A stretch of DNA of 64,000 bases from Ottowia flava (GCF_042680565.1 NZ_JBHUEJ010000004.1:1-64000), one strand, 5' to 3'. Positions 32,359-41,359 are shown, counted from the stretch's first letter. Numbers and translations are program-made. Notes: a model not told the origin generated them from the letters alone.

Positions 32359-33270
32359 TCAGACCTGGCCAATCAGGCCCAGCGCAAACGGCAGACTCAG
32401 CATGCCCAGCAGCGTCGACAGCGTCACCAGCCCCGCCACGTACGGGCCGTTGTAGCCCATGCGCGCGGCTAGCACGTAACAGCTCGACGCGGTAGGCAGC
32501 GCGGCAAAGGTCAGCAGCATCAGGCTTTCGGCGTGACCCAGGCCGAACGCGCGCGCCACGCCCCAGGCCAGCAGCGGCGTGAGCAGGTGGCGGATGGTCA
32601 GCACGCCCACGCCCAGCGCCTTGCCGCGCGCCAGCGACTGGAACTGCATGCCGGCGCCCGCCGCCATCAGCCCCAGAGCGATCGATGCGGCGCCGATGCG
32701 CGACACGGTGGGCGTGGCCCAGTCCGGGATCGAAAAACCCGCCAGATTGAACGCCAGGCCCGAGGCGGTGGCGATGATCAGCGGATTGCGCACCACTTCG
32801 CCCAGAAATCCACGCTCGCCGTGGCGCGCCATCGGCCAGACCGCGGCCACGTTGAACAGCGGCACGCACACGCCAATCAGCACGGCGATCAGCTGCAGGC
32901 CCTGCGCGCCGGCCAGACGTTCGGCCAGCGCCAGGCCGATGAAGGAATTGAAGCGAAACGCCACCTGCGCGCTGGCCGCGTGATCGCGCCGGTCGATCCG
33001 TCGCCCCAGCCAGGGCAGATAGGGCAGGGCATAGGACATCGCGATGCCGCCCAGCCCAGTGACCAGGCCCGCGGCCATCAGGCCCGAGGCGGCCCCCAGG
33101 TCGAGCGGTGTGCGCACGATCGACTGGAACAGCAGCACCGGAAACAGAAAGAAATACACCAACGCCTCTGCCGCCTGCCACACCGGCCGGTTAAGCGCCG
33201 TGTAGCGGCACAGCAGATAGCCGATCAGAATCAGCGAAAAGTCGGGGAAAAGCAGCTGGGCGTAATGCAC
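32359..33270 (-). CDS. AEC-family (auxin efflux carrier-like) transporter
   Basis: The roughly 303-residue membrane protein has about ten hydrophobic segments in two five-helix halves, as in the AEC/bile-acid-permease superfamily. Segments such as LLFPDFSLILIGYLLCRYT at the N-terminus and RNPLIIATASGLAFNL mid-protein are characteristic. Bacterial members are annotated as malate or malonate transporters. GTG 33270 puts the first helix close to the N-terminus; a longer frame to 33324 adds a Cys-rich, unlikely leader. The substrate is unknown. Confidence 0.87.
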   Translation of the reverse strand: MHYAQLLFPDFSLILIGYLLCRYTALNRPVWQAAEALVYFFLFPVLLFQSIVRTPLDLGAASGLMAAGLVTGLGGIAMSYALPYLPWLGRRIDRRDHAASAQVAFRFNSFIGLALAERLAGAQGLQLIAVLIGVCVPLFNVAAVWPMARHGERGFLGEVVRNPLIIATASGLAFNLAGFSIPDWATPTVSRIGAASIALGLMAAGAGMQFQSLARGKALGVGVLTIRHLLTPLLAWGVARAFGLGHAESLMLLTFAALPTASSCYVLAARMGYNGPYVAGLVTLSTLLGMLSLPFALGLIGQV

Positions 33271-33398
33271 GGTGCGCGAGCATACCCCCTCTACCTCGGG
33301 CAAACCCTCACAACTCGGGCACACGATGTTTTGAACAATGCCCGATTCGGCTTTCTAATCGGTACTTTTGGTTTTTTGCATTCAAGGAGTTAAAACAT

Positions 33399-34367
33399 AT
33401 GCACCGTCGCCACCTGATCGCGCTTGCCGCGGCCGCTGCCACACTGACTTGCGGCAGCGCCTTTGCGCAGGGCTACCCCAACAAGCCGATCCGCCTGATC
33501 GTGCCCTTCGCTGCTGGCGGCACCACCGACATCATTGCCCGCGTCATGTCCGAGCCGCTGACCAAGGCCCTGGGCCAGTCCGTCGTGGTGGACAACAAGG
33601 GCGGTGCGGGCGGTGCGATTGGCGCGGCTGAAGCCGCGCGCGCCGCGCCTGACGGCTACACGCTGAGCGTGGCCACGGTGTCGACCACGGCCGCCAACCC
33701 GGCCATCAACACCAAGATCGCCTACGACCCGATCAACGACTTCGTGCCGATCATGAACATCGCTGCGACGCCGAACATCATCGCGGTCAACCCGTCCTTC
33801 CCGGCCAAGGACTACAAGTCCTTCGTCGAACTGCTCAAGAAGAACCCGGGCAAGTACTCGTACGCCTCGTCCGGAACGGGCGGCATCGGCCACCTGCAGA
33901 CCGAGCTGTGGAAGAGCCTGACGGGCATCTTCGTCACGCACATCCCGTACCGCGGCGCGGGCCCGGCCCTGAACGACGTGGTGGCCGGCCAGGTGCCGAT
34001 CATGTTCGACAACCTGCCTTCAGCGCTGCCGTTCATCAAGAGCGGCAAGCTGGTGCCGATCGTGGTGGCCGCGCCCAATCGCGTGAAGGACCTGCCCGAC
34101 ACGCCCACGTTCAAGGAAGTGGGTCTGGAGCCGGTGAACCGCATGGCGTACTACGGCCTCCTGGCGCCCAAGGGCACGCCCAAGGACATCGTCGACAAGA
34201 TCCACGCGGCTGCCAAGAAGGCGCTGGAAGAGCCGGCGGTGAAGAAGCGCATTGAGGAGACGGGCTCGATCATCGTCGGCAACACGCCGGAAGAATTCGC
34301 CAAGCAGATCAAGGATGAATTCGCTGTGTACAAGGAAGTGGTCAAGAAGCAGAAGCTGAGCCTCTGA
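33399..34367 (+). CDS. Tripartite tricarboxylate transporter substrate-binding protein (Bug family)
   Basis: This 322-residue periplasmic receptor has a signal peptide (1-23, ending SAFAQ) and Bug-family motifs: YPNKPIRLIVPFAAGGTTDI, GQSVVVDNKGGAGGAIG, AAPDGYTL, and HIPYRGAGPALNDVVAGQVP. Bug proteins bind dicarboxylates, amino acids or other organic anions for TctAB transporters; many are orphans, as here. AAGGAG lies nine bases before the ATG. A strong terminator follows. Confidence 0.93.
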   Translation: MHRRHLIALAAAAATLTCGSAFAQGYPNKPIRLIVPFAAGGTTDIIARVMSEPLTKALGQSVVVDNKGGAGGAIGAAEAARAAPDGYTLSVATVSTTAANPAINTKIAYDPINDFVPIMNIAATPNIIAVNPSFPAKDYKSFVELLKKNPGKYSYASSGTGGIGHLQTELWKSLTGIFVTHIPYRGAGPALNDVVAGQVPIMFDNLPSALPFIKSGKLVPIVVAAPNRVKDLPDTPTFKEVGLEPVNRMAYYGLLAPKGTPKDIVDKIHAAAKKALEEPAVKKRIEETGSIIVGNTPEEFAKQIKDEFAVYKEVVKKQKLSL

Positions 34368-34393
34368 CCCGCCGCGCTGCTGCGCAGCGTACG

Positions 34394-34421
34394 AAAAAGG
34401 CGCCCTCGGGCGCCTTTTTTT
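34394..34421. terminator. Bidirectional rho-independent terminator
   Basis: GGCGCC (34399-34404), loop CTCG and GGCGCC (34409-34414) are flanked by five A and seven T, which extend the stem to 11 bp and give a T run on both strands. It sits between the Bug gene and the convergent cytochrome genes. Confidence 0.93.
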
Positions 34422-34463
34422 ATTTCTGGCTCGGTGCAAAGACGCCAGGCCAGCTGGCTTGAA

Positions 34464-34522
34464 GCTATGAAAAGAGTAGCTGCTTGCGCAGGTGGTTGTA
34501 GGGCTGAAGGCCGATTTACTTG
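34464..34522 (+). repeat. Short dispersed element, near-consensus copy
   Basis: GCTATGAAAAGAGTAGCTGC, TTGCGCAGGTGGTTGTAGGG, CTGAAGGCCGATTTACTTGA. It supplies the TAA stop (34518-34516) of the minus-strand cytochrome gene. Confidence 0.92.
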
Positions 34523-35673
34523 ATATTCTGACCCAGCACCTTGCCGTTGACCGTCTTGCCGTACATCGAGTCGTCGGTGTCGTGGAATTCCTTGCGCGTG
34601 GTCGCCACGTCGCGCGTGAACCGGGGGTCCTGCGGACGCTCCTGGCTGTCGATGTACAGGGCCACGTCCCACGCCTCCTGGTCGCTCAGGCTGCCGCCCT
34701 TGCTGAATGGCATGTTGGACTTGATGAAGGCGGCGGCGTTGCTGATGTTGGACATGCCCGCTCCCCAGTTGTACGACTGCGCCCCCCACAGCGGCGGGAA
34801 CACCTGCGTGTCGCCGCTGCGCGTGCCCTCGCCGCCCGCGCCGTGGCACAGGGCGCACTGCGCTTCGTACACGGCCAGGCCGCGCTGGTAGTCGGGCGCC
34901 TGGGTCGGTTTCTCGAGCTTCTTGTAGCCCGCGCCGGCGATCTTTTCGCCCACCGGGGCGCCCTTGGCCAGCCAGTAGGCGTAGGTTTGCAGCGCGTTCA
35001 GCACCTCGTCGCCGTAGGGTGGCGCCTTGCCGTTCATGCTGTACATGAAGCAGCCGCGCAGGCGGTCCTCAAAGGTGTCGACGTGCTTCGTCTTGCTGCG
35101 GTAGGCCGGGTAGAGCAGGTAGGCGCCCCACAGCGGCGCCGAGTCGGCCAGGCGGCCGGCGTCCAGGTGGCAGTTGACGCAGTTGAGCGTGTTGCCCACG
35201 TAGGGCTTGGCGTTCTGGGCCGTGTGCAGAAAGATCTGCTCGCCCTTGCGGATCACGTCGCCCAGCGGGCCGTCGGGAATGGCGCTCTCAGCCGGGGGCT
35301 TGAAGCCCACTGTCTGAATTGCGCCAGCAGGTGCGTCCGTCGCTGCAGGCGCCGGCGCTGAGGCCACTTGAGCAGGCGCGCCGGGCGCTGCGGGTGTTGC
35401 CGGTGGCGGTGCAGCCGTCGCCACCACAGGTGCTGGCCCGGCGCCGGGCGCCGCAGAGGCGGGCTGACTGGCAGGGGCCCCACTGGCTGCGTGGCGCAGC
35501 GTGTCGTTCAGCGTCAGCGCGGACGGGATGCGGATCGCCGAACTGACCACCACCACCGCGATGACTGCGACGAGCACGATAGCAAACATCTTCAGTCCAA
35601 CGTACTCGCTGTCCTGGCTGAGGGCGGTCGAGCGGCTGGGCTCCGGTAGGGCGGCGGGGTGCGGGGCGTTCAT
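34516..35673 (-). CDS. tsdA: Membrane-anchored dihaem cytochrome c, thiosulfate dehydrogenase (TsdA)-like
   Basis: The 385-residue protein has one N-terminal membrane segment (about 26-47), a Pro/Ala-rich linker (62-120) and two class I cytochrome c domains with CVNCH (165-169) and CALCH (273-277). Around the first haem, LDAGRLADSAPLWGAYLLYP and FEDRLRGCFMYSMNG match TsdA-type thiosulfate dehydrogenases, which oxidise thiosulfate to tetrathionate. In TsdA the active-site haem has a cysteine distal ligand; Cys208, 39 residues after the haem His169, is the obvious candidate. The membrane anchor is unusual for classical TsdA. It lies 28 bases downstream of a second dihaem cytochrome, as in tsdBA pairs. 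Confidence 0.75.
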   Translation of the reverse strand: MNAPHPAALPEPSRSTALSQDSEYVGLKMFAIVLVAVIAVVVVSSAIRIPSALTLNDTLRHAASGAPASQPASAAPGAGPAPVVATAAPPPATPAAPGAPAQVASAPAPAATDAPAGAIQTVGFKPPAESAIPDGPLGDVIRKGEQIFLHTAQNAKPYVGNTLNCVNCHLDAGRLADSAPLWGAYLLYPAYRSKTKHVDTFEDRLRGCFMYSMNGKAPPYGDEVLNALQTYAYWLAKGAPVGEKIAGAGYKKLEKPTQAPDYQRGLAVYEAQCALCHGAGGEGTRSGDTQVFPPLWGAQSYNWGAGMSNISNAAAFIKSNMPFSKGGSLSDQEAWDVALYIDSQERPQDPRFTRDVATTRKEFHDTDDSMYGKTVNGKVLGQNIK

Positions 35674-35701
35674 GCTTGGCTCCTGAACAAGGCGCGGCGG
35701 C

Positions 35702-36418
35702 TCATTTGGCGCGGCTGGCGTAGTAGGCGGCCACGGCCTTGACGTCGTCGCTGCTCAGTTTCTTGGCGATGCCGGACATCAGGCCGAGCGGGCCAGGGCC
35801 GCGCTTGCCGGCCTTCCAGGCCTCGACCTGCTCCTGCATGTAGGCCGCGCTCAGGTGCGCGATGGCCGGGAAATGCTCGCCCACCCCTTCGCCGCCCGGC
35901 CCGTGGCAACTGGCGCACGCTGGCACGCCATCGCCCATGCGCCCGCGCTGGGCGAGCCACGCGCCCGCGTCGCCGGGCTTGGCGCCCGATGGCGGCGTGG
36001 CCGGGCGCGCGATCCCGCTCGGCAGGCTCGCGAGGTAGGCCGACACATCGGCGCGCTGCTGGGGGTTCAAGCCTTTCGCGATCGGCGCCATGATCGGGTT
36101 GGCGCGGCTACCGTCCGCAAAGGCGTCCAGCTGCGCTCGCAGGTAGGCGGCGCCGCTGCCGGTGAGCGGCGGGAACGCGCCCGCGCCTTCGGCGTTCTGT
36201 CCATGGCAGCTGGTGCAGGCGGCCACGGCCGGCGGCACGCCAGCGGTCATAAGGGTCTGGCCCGCCTTGGCGTTGCCCGCGGGCGCCGCAGCGGCGGGCG
36301 CGCTGGCAGGTGGCGCACTGCCACTCTGGGCCTGAGCCGTGGCGCTGAGGGCCAGCCACAGGACGGCGCCGATGCCGACGCGGAGGGCGGGGTGCTTGGG
36401 CATGTGGAGGAGCCTCAT
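35702..36418 (-). CDS. tsdB: Periplasmic dihaem cytochrome c, TsdB/cytochrome c4-like
   Basis: The 238-residue protein has a signal peptide (about 10-31, ending TAQAQ) and two tandem cytochrome c domains with CTSCH (68-72) and CASCH (168-172). Each domain has a downstream Met candidate axial ligand (NPIMAPIAKGL and GLMSGIAKKL). This is the cytochrome c4 layout, also that of TsdB, the electron acceptor of thiosulfate dehydrogenase. Position directly upstream of the tsdA-like gene supports an electron-transfer partnership. ATG 36418 and ATG 36403 are both plausible starts. Confidence 0.72.
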   Translation of the reverse strand: MRLLHMPKHPALRVGIGAVLWLALSATAQAQSGSAPPASAPAAAAPAGNAKAGQTLMTAGVPPAVAACTSCHGQNAEGAGAFPPLTGSGAAYLRAQLDAFADGSRANPIMAPIAKGLNPQQRADVSAYLASLPSGIARPATPPSGAKPGDAGAWLAQRGRMGDGVPACASCHGPGGEGVGEHFPAIAHLSAAYMQEQVEAWKAGKRGPGPLGLMSGIAKKLSSDDVKAVAAYYASRAK

Positions 36419-36556
36419 GGGGTGAACCTGTTCAATGGCGCCGCTTGATCCTAGGCGCGCTGCGCCGCCGCTGGCTGTCGGACAAGGCCGCACATGCCCG
36501 GATTGCAATCGCACCGGAGGCGCTGCGCCCACACCCGCCTCTGCTATCGTCGCCAA

Positions 36557-37516
36557 GTGACCGCCGACGTCGATTCCTCACCTTCCGCGCCTGTGGCGAC
36601 CCACACCGCCCCAGCGGCCGCGCGCGTGCCGGAGGTGGACGCTTTCATCGACGCGCTGTGGCTGGAAGACGGCCTGGCCCGCAATACGCTCGACGCGTAC
36701 CGGCGCGATCTGACGCTTTACGCCGCCTGGCTCGCCACCACGCACGGCGCGCCCATCCTGCAGACGCAGGAACACCAGTTGCTGGGCTATTTCGCCGCCC
36801 GATCGGCCACCCGCGTCACCTCTGCCAACCGGCGGCTCACCGTCCTAAAGCGATTTTTCCGCTGGGCCCTGCGTGAAAGGCTGATCGACGCCGACCCGAC
36901 GCTCAAGCTGCTGCCCGCGCGACAGCCGCTGCGCGTGCCCAAAACCCTGAGCGAAGCGCAGGTCGAAGCCTTGCTGGCCGCGCCCGACACCGACACGCCG
37001 CTGGGCGTGCGCGACCGCACCATGCTCGAATTGATGTACGCCAGCGGCCTGCGCGTGAGCGAACTGGTCACGCTGAAGGCCTTGCACATCGGCCTGGCCG
37101 AAGGCGTGCTGCGCGTCATGGGCAAGGGCAACAAGGAGCGCCTGGTGCCGTTTGGCGAAGTGGCGCGCGAATGGCTGGATAACTACATAAACGATAGCAG
37201 GCCGCGCTTGCTGGGTGCGCGCCAGACCGAGGATTTGTTTGTGACCAGCGCCGGCCGAACGCCCGGCACCGCCATGTCGCGCGTGATGTTCTGGAGCATC
37301 GTCAAACGCTACGCACGCGAAGCCGGCATCACCGCGTCCCTGTCCCCCCACACGCTGCGCCACGCCTTCGCCACCCATTTGCTGAACCACGGCGCCGACC
37401 TGCGTGCGGTGCAGATGCTGCTGGGCCATGCGGACATTTCGACCACGACCATCTACACGCACGTGGCGCGCGAGCGACTGAAAACGCTGCATGCGCAGCA
37501 CCATCCGAGGGGTTAA
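36557..37516 (+). CDS. xerD: Site-specific tyrosine recombinase XerD
   Basis: XerD works with XerC at dif to resolve chromosome dimers. The 319-residue protein has a SAM-like core-binding N-terminal domain (LARNTLDAYRRDLTLYAAWL, about 38-57) and a catalytic domain with Arg166 (SGLRVSEL), His265 and Arg268 (HTLRHAFATHLL), His291 (LLGHADI) and the nucleophile Tyr300 (TTIYTHV). GTG 36557 fits family length. A chromosomal XerD is favoured over a phage integrase because of length, motif spelling and the lack of phage genes nearby. Confidence 0.93.
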   Translation: MTADVDSSPSAPVATHTAPAAARVPEVDAFIDALWLEDGLARNTLDAYRRDLTLYAAWLATTHGAPILQTQEHQLLGYFAARSATRVTSANRRLTVLKRFFRWALRERLIDADPTLKLLPARQPLRVPKTLSEAQVEALLAAPDTDTPLGVRDRTMLELMYASGLRVSELVTLKALHIGLAEGVLRVMGKGNKERLVPFGEVAREWLDNYINDSRPRLLGARQTEDLFVTSAGRTPGTAMSRVMFWSIVKRYAREAGITASLSPHTLRHAFATHLLNHGADLRAVQMLLGHADISTTTIYTHVARERLKTLHAQHHPRG

Positions 37517-37578
37517 GACCGGTTTTACGGATGTGAGCGTTTAAAGTCTGATCATTGCTATAAAAAAAGGCAGCCAAA

Positions 37579-39498
37579 ATGATCAGGGGGTATCGGAGGG
37601 ACATTGACGGCTTGCGCGCACTGGCCGTTATTTTGGTCCTGGCAGTCCATGCTTCTCCCGCCAAAGTGCCCAATGGCTTTATTGGGGTAGACATATTCTT
37701 CGTCATCTCAGGGTTCTTGATCACCGGCATATTGATGGACGATCTGCAGTCGGGTAGGTTTTCTCTCAGGAATTTTTATGTAAGACGCATCAACCGGCTG
37801 TTTCCTGCGCTGCTCCTGGTCTTAATTTCGGTGCTGATAGCGGGTTCATTCGTTATGTATCCGGATGAATACCTCCGGATGGCTTTCTCGGCATGGATGA
37901 GCACCGTCTTCGCGGCCAACATAGGCTTTTTCAGTGAGGCAGGGTATTGGGATACCTCCAGCAAGCTCAAGCCGCTGTTGCATCTGTGGTCGTTGGGGGT
38001 TGAAGAGCAGTTCTACCTCGCGTGGCCGCTGCTCTTGTGCTTGTGCTTCAGGAAGAGGGGCTCACTGCTGTTGGTCGCGCTGGTCATCGCCATGGTGTCA
38101 CTGGCGCTCAACCTCTACCTGACTCCCAAGAATCAGGCGGCAGCCTTTTACCTGCCGTTTGGTCGGTTATGGGAACTGGCCGCCGGTGGAGTGCTCGCAT
38201 GGGTGCAGCGCGCCCAGGGTATGCAGAATTCATCGAATGCGCGCGACGCGTTTCATGGGAGTGCCAATGCGTTGAGCTGGGGGGCACTGTTGTTGTTGTT
38301 GGCCAACCAGATCACACCCATGGACGACCGAGCGTTCCCTGGGTATTACGCGGTCGTTGTGGTGCTGGCAGCCGCGATATTCATCGCGGCCGGCCCCCAA
38401 GCGTGGCTTAACCGACGGGTGTTTTCCCATCCTGTGTTGGTTTACATCGGCAAGATCAGCTATCCACTGTATTTGTGGCACTGGCCATTGCTTGTGTTTG
38501 CGCGTCTTGCTGGGGAGGGGCAGTGGACCGTATCGCACCGAAACTACGCGGTGCTCGGCTCCATTGCACTTGCGATGCTGACTTTCCATGGCGTCGAGCA
38601 ACCGTTGGCCAAAATCAAGAGACGGGGCCGGTTGGCACTGTGGTTGCTGGCGCTGATGGTCTGCATGGGCACGGTGGCTGCCCTAGCCTCAAAAGCCGTG
38701 CTGTTGTTTGGATTGAAGGCGTACATCATTCCGCCCATGGAACGGCTTGGTCACGCTAAACCCGCAGTGCAAAGCACCGGAAGCATCGTCCTACTGGGTG
38801 ACAGCAACGCCGGTCATTTGGAATATGGGTTGAAATGGATCTACGGGGATCGCACCCAGAGCTTCTGGACAGCCAGTTGGCCATACCTTGATGGTACGCA
38901 GTACAGGGATGGCCACAGACCCCCTGCCGGAGGCAAAGGCACGCCGGCCCTGACCGAAGAAGCGTTGCGCAAGATAACGGGAGATGCTGCGGTTCGACTC
39001 GTGATTCTCTCCAACGCCTATTCGCAGTACCTGATCGGTGATGGTCTGCGCAGCGTTTCCGATTCAGCTGCGGGGGAAACAAAGGCTCAAGCGTATGAGG
39101 CCGGCCTGCGGCGCACTGTTCAGCGTCTGCTCGACAGCGGCAAGCAGGTGTTGGTCATCGAGTCGATCCCAACGTATGGGAATCTGGCCACGGTCATGGC
39201 GTGCAGCACGGGGCTTCGCCCCTGGTTGCGTCATCAGCCTGCGGGGTGCACACAGTCTCGTTCGACGTTAGAGACGGAGCGGCGCCCCTACCAAGACGTT
39301 CTTGACCGCGCTTTCGAGGGCATGTCTGGCGTCACCAGATTCAACACCCTAGACGAACTGTGCGACAAGGATCAGTGCTACGTTCATCGCGACGGTGAGC
39401 AGCTCTACTACGACTCGGGGCACTTCACCGCCGAGGGCAGCCAATTGATGAGCGCTGCCATCGCGCGGCGCATCGAAGTCATGCTGGCTGCGCGCTGA
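37579..39498 (+). CDS. OafA-like O-acyltransferase with C-terminal SGNH domain
   Basis: This 639-residue protein probably acylates a cell-surface polysaccharide or lipopolysaccharide. The N-terminal acyltransferase-3 domain (about 1-350, ten or so hydrophobic segments) starts YRRDIDGLRALAVILVLAVH and contains FFVISGFLIT, RRINRLFPAL and SLGVEEQFYLAWP. The extracytoplasmic SGNH domain has LGDSNAGH (Asp408, Ser409) and DSGHFT (Asp612, His615). Base composition is clearly lower in GC, and codon use more relaxed, than in flanking genes, which suggests acquisition by transfer, as is common for O-antigen-modifying enzymes. No polysaccharide cluster is adjacent. Confidence 0.92.
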   Translation: MIRGYRRDIDGLRALAVILVLAVHASPAKVPNGFIGVDIFFVISGFLITGILMDDLQSGRFSLRNFYVRRINRLFPALLLVLISVLIAGSFVMYPDEYLRMAFSAWMSTVFAANIGFFSEAGYWDTSSKLKPLLHLWSLGVEEQFYLAWPLLLCLCFRKRGSLLLVALVIAMVSLALNLYLTPKNQAAAFYLPFGRLWELAAGGVLAWVQRAQGMQNSSNARDAFHGSANALSWGALLLLLANQITPMDDRAFPGYYAVVVVLAAAIFIAAGPQAWLNRRVFSHPVLVYIGKISYPLYLWHWPLLVFARLAGEGQWTVSHRNYAVLGSIALAMLTFHGVEQPLAKIKRRGRLALWLLALMVCMGTVAALASKAVLLFGLKAYIIPPMERLGHAKPAVQSTGSIVLLGDSNAGHLEYGLKWIYGDRTQSFWTASWPYLDGTQYRDGHRPPAGGKGTPALTEEALRKITGDAAVRLVILSNAYSQYLIGDGLRSVSDSAAGETKAQAYEAGLRRTVQRLLDSGKQVLVIESIPTYGNLATVMACSTGLRPWLRHQPAGCTQSRSTLETERRPYQDVLDRAFEGMSGVTRFNTLDELCDKDQCYVHRDGEQLYYDSGHFTAEGSQLMSAAIARRIEVMLAAR

Positions 39499-39563
39499 GT
39501 GCGTGACGTTGCCCAAGTCACTCTGCGGCGCAAGACGAGCAGCCCCTGACGCACAATCGCCCC

Positions 39564-40553
39564 ATGACCGCTTCCTCCTTCTGCCTCTCCCGCCGCGCCG
39601 CCGTTTTGGGCCTGGCCGCGCTCGCCGCCGGCCCACGCGCGGCCTTCGCCCAGAACTGGCCCACCAAGCCGATCAGGATCACCGTCGCCTACCCGCCAGG
39701 CGGCGTGGCCGATGCCATGGCGCGCCTGCTGGCGGACAAGCTGTCGCCGATCCTGGGGCAGAGCGTGGTGGTGGACAACAAGGCCGGCGCCAGCGGCAGC
39801 ATCGGCATGGACGCCGTGGCCAAGGCGGCGCCGGATGGGCACAGCCTGGGCTTTTCGGCGATCAGCCCGCTGGTGCTGAACCCGCACCTGGGCAAGTCGC
39901 CGTTCGACCCGGCCAAGGACATCGTGCCGGTGGTCAGCGTGATCGCCTCGCCGGTGCTGCTGCTGGGCACGTCGGCGCTCTCGGCCAAGGATTTCAAGGC
40001 GCTGCTGGCGGCGGCCAAGGCCAAGCCGGGCGCGCTGCGCTGGGCGACCTCGGGCCCGGCGTCGCTGGGGCACATCGTGCTGGAGCAGGTCAAGGCCGGC
40101 GCTGGCGTGGACATCACCCACATTCCCTACAAAGGCGGCGGCCAGCAGATCAACGACGCGCTGGCCGGCCAGTTCGAGGTGCTGTCCACCAACGCCAGCC
40201 CGGCCGTCATCAGCCAGATCAAGGCCGGCAAGCTGACGCCGTTGGCCGTGGGCTCGCCCGCGCGGCTGGAGCAACTCGCGCCAACGCCGACGCTGGCCGA
40301 ACTGGGCCTGCCCGCGGCCAACCTGGCGTCGGTGTTCGGGCTGTTCGCGCCCGCCGGCACGCCGGCCGCGGTGGTCGAGCGCCTGAACACCGAGGTCAAC
40401 CAACTGCTCAAGGACAAGGACGTCCTGCAGAAGATCAACGCCGCCGACAACCTGCCCACTGGCGGCAGCGCGGCGGCCTTTGCCAAGCTCATCGCCAACG
40501 AGTCGGCCAACAACGCGCGCATCATCAAGGCCGCAGGGATCACCGCCGGATGA
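39564..40553 (+). CDS. Tripartite tricarboxylate transporter substrate-binding protein (Bug family)
   Basis: The 329-residue second Bug receptor has a Tat-like signal (SRRAAVLGLAALAAGPRAAFA, about 9-29) and the family motifs WPTKPIRITVAYPPGGVAD, GQSVVVDNKAGASGSIG, AAPDGHSLGF and HIPYKGGGQQINDALAGQ. It is paralogous to the receptor at 33399 but not closely similar. The stop overlaps the start of a small exported protein (ATGA), which may therefore be functionally linked. No TctA/TctB membrane components are nearby. Confidence 0.92.
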   Translation: MTASSFCLSRRAAVLGLAALAAGPRAAFAQNWPTKPIRITVAYPPGGVADAMARLLADKLSPILGQSVVVDNKAGASGSIGMDAVAKAAPDGHSLGFSAISPLVLNPHLGKSPFDPAKDIVPVVSVIASPVLLLGTSALSAKDFKALLAAAKAKPGALRWATSGPASLGHIVLEQVKAGAGVDITHIPYKGGGQQINDALAGQFEVLSTNASPAVISQIKAGKLTPLAVGSPARLEQLAPTPTLAELGLPAANLASVFGLFAPAGTPAAVVERLNTEVNQLLKDKDVLQKINAADNLPTGGSAAAFAKLIANESANNARIIKAAGITAG

Positions 40554-41221
40554 ACGCGGGCCAACTGTTCATGACGGCGTCGGTCGCGGCGCTCGCCTTC
40601 GGCACGGCCGCCCCCGCGGCGGCCCAGCCAGCCGCAGCGGCCAACCCGATGGCCCAGGCCTTCGCCAGTGGCCGATGCAGCTTTGCGCCGCCGTGGGAGC
40701 CGGGCCGCTGGCGCCTGACCACGCCCGCCGACTACGCCGGCGAGACCTGGCAGGCGTTCCGCCAGCAGACCGGCGCTACCCACCCGGGCGACGCGCGTGG
40801 CGACTTCAACGGCGACGGCCGGCCGGACAACGCCGTGGTGGCCCTGCGCGACGACGGCAAGTGGATGGTCGGCGTGATCGAGGGCGGCGACACCTGCGAA
40901 ACCGCCAGCATGGCGGAAGCCGGCCCGAGCGGCTTTGGCCACCCACCGGCGCTGATCACCCTGCCCAAGGCGGCGGCCAGCGTGGCCTGCCAGCAGGCGG
41001 GCTTGCGCTACGCCGCCACCTGCGCCGTGGCGGCGGGTGCGCCGGCGGAATGGCGCGCCACGCGGCCGTTCGACGCCATCGTCCAGACCGACGAGCACGG
41101 CACCGCTTTCAGCGGCTACCTGCGTCAGCACTGGAAGAACACGACGCGGGCCGACGGCAGCCCACTGATGGTGTACGGCTCGCTGCCGATCGCGGCCGAT
41201 GTGAGGCCGCCAGGCAAGTGA
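40550..41221 (+). CDS. Exported hypothetical protein with a Ca-binding-like FNGDGRPD motif
   Basis: I do not recognise a specific family. The 223-residue product has a signal peptide (about 5-26, ALAFGTAAPAAAQ). DARGDFNGDGRPDNAVVALR (about 83-102) resembles the calcium-binding loop of FG-GAP/VCBS or dockerin-like repeats, but only one copy is seen. Four cysteines (in GRCSFAPP, GDTCET, VACQQ and ATCAV) could form two disulfides in the periplasm. It starts inside the stop codon of the Bug receptor gene, so translation is probably coupled. Confidence 0.75.
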   Translation: MNAGQLFMTASVAALAFGTAAPAAAQPAAAANPMAQAFASGRCSFAPPWEPGRWRLTTPADYAGETWQAFRQQTGATHPGDARGDFNGDGRPDNAVVALRDDGKWMVGVIEGGDTCETASMAEAGPSGFGHPPALITLPKAAASVACQQAGLRYAATCAVAAGAPAEWRATRPFDAIVQTDEHGTAFSGYLRQHWKNTTRADGSPLMVYGSLPIAADVRPPGK

Positions 41222-41286
41222 TGGGGCCGGATAGCGCCCAAGGCGCGGCCGGCGCGAGCAGGGCCAGGCAGCGCCGGGTCGTCCAG

Positions 41287-41352
41287 AATGCTATTAAGTT
41301 GGTAGCTTTTTGCGCAGGTGGTTGTAGGGCTAGGGCCGAATTTTGTTGAAAA
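41287..41352 (+). repeat. Short dispersed element upstream of the AAA ATPase gene
   Basis: ATGCTATTAAGTTGGTAGCT, TTTTGCGCAGGTGGTTGTAG, GGCTAGGGCCGAATTTTGTT, GAAAAA. It ends eight bases before the ATG of the next gene, so it forms its whole immediate leader. Confidence 0.9.
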
Positions 41353-41359
41353 ATTGACC

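Noticed and set aside
39503..40549. Long plus-strand frame running through the second Bug receptor gene into the following gene
   Set aside because: Only the part from ATG 40550 has a signal peptide and sensible composition; the upstream part is an out-of-frame reading of the Bug gene.
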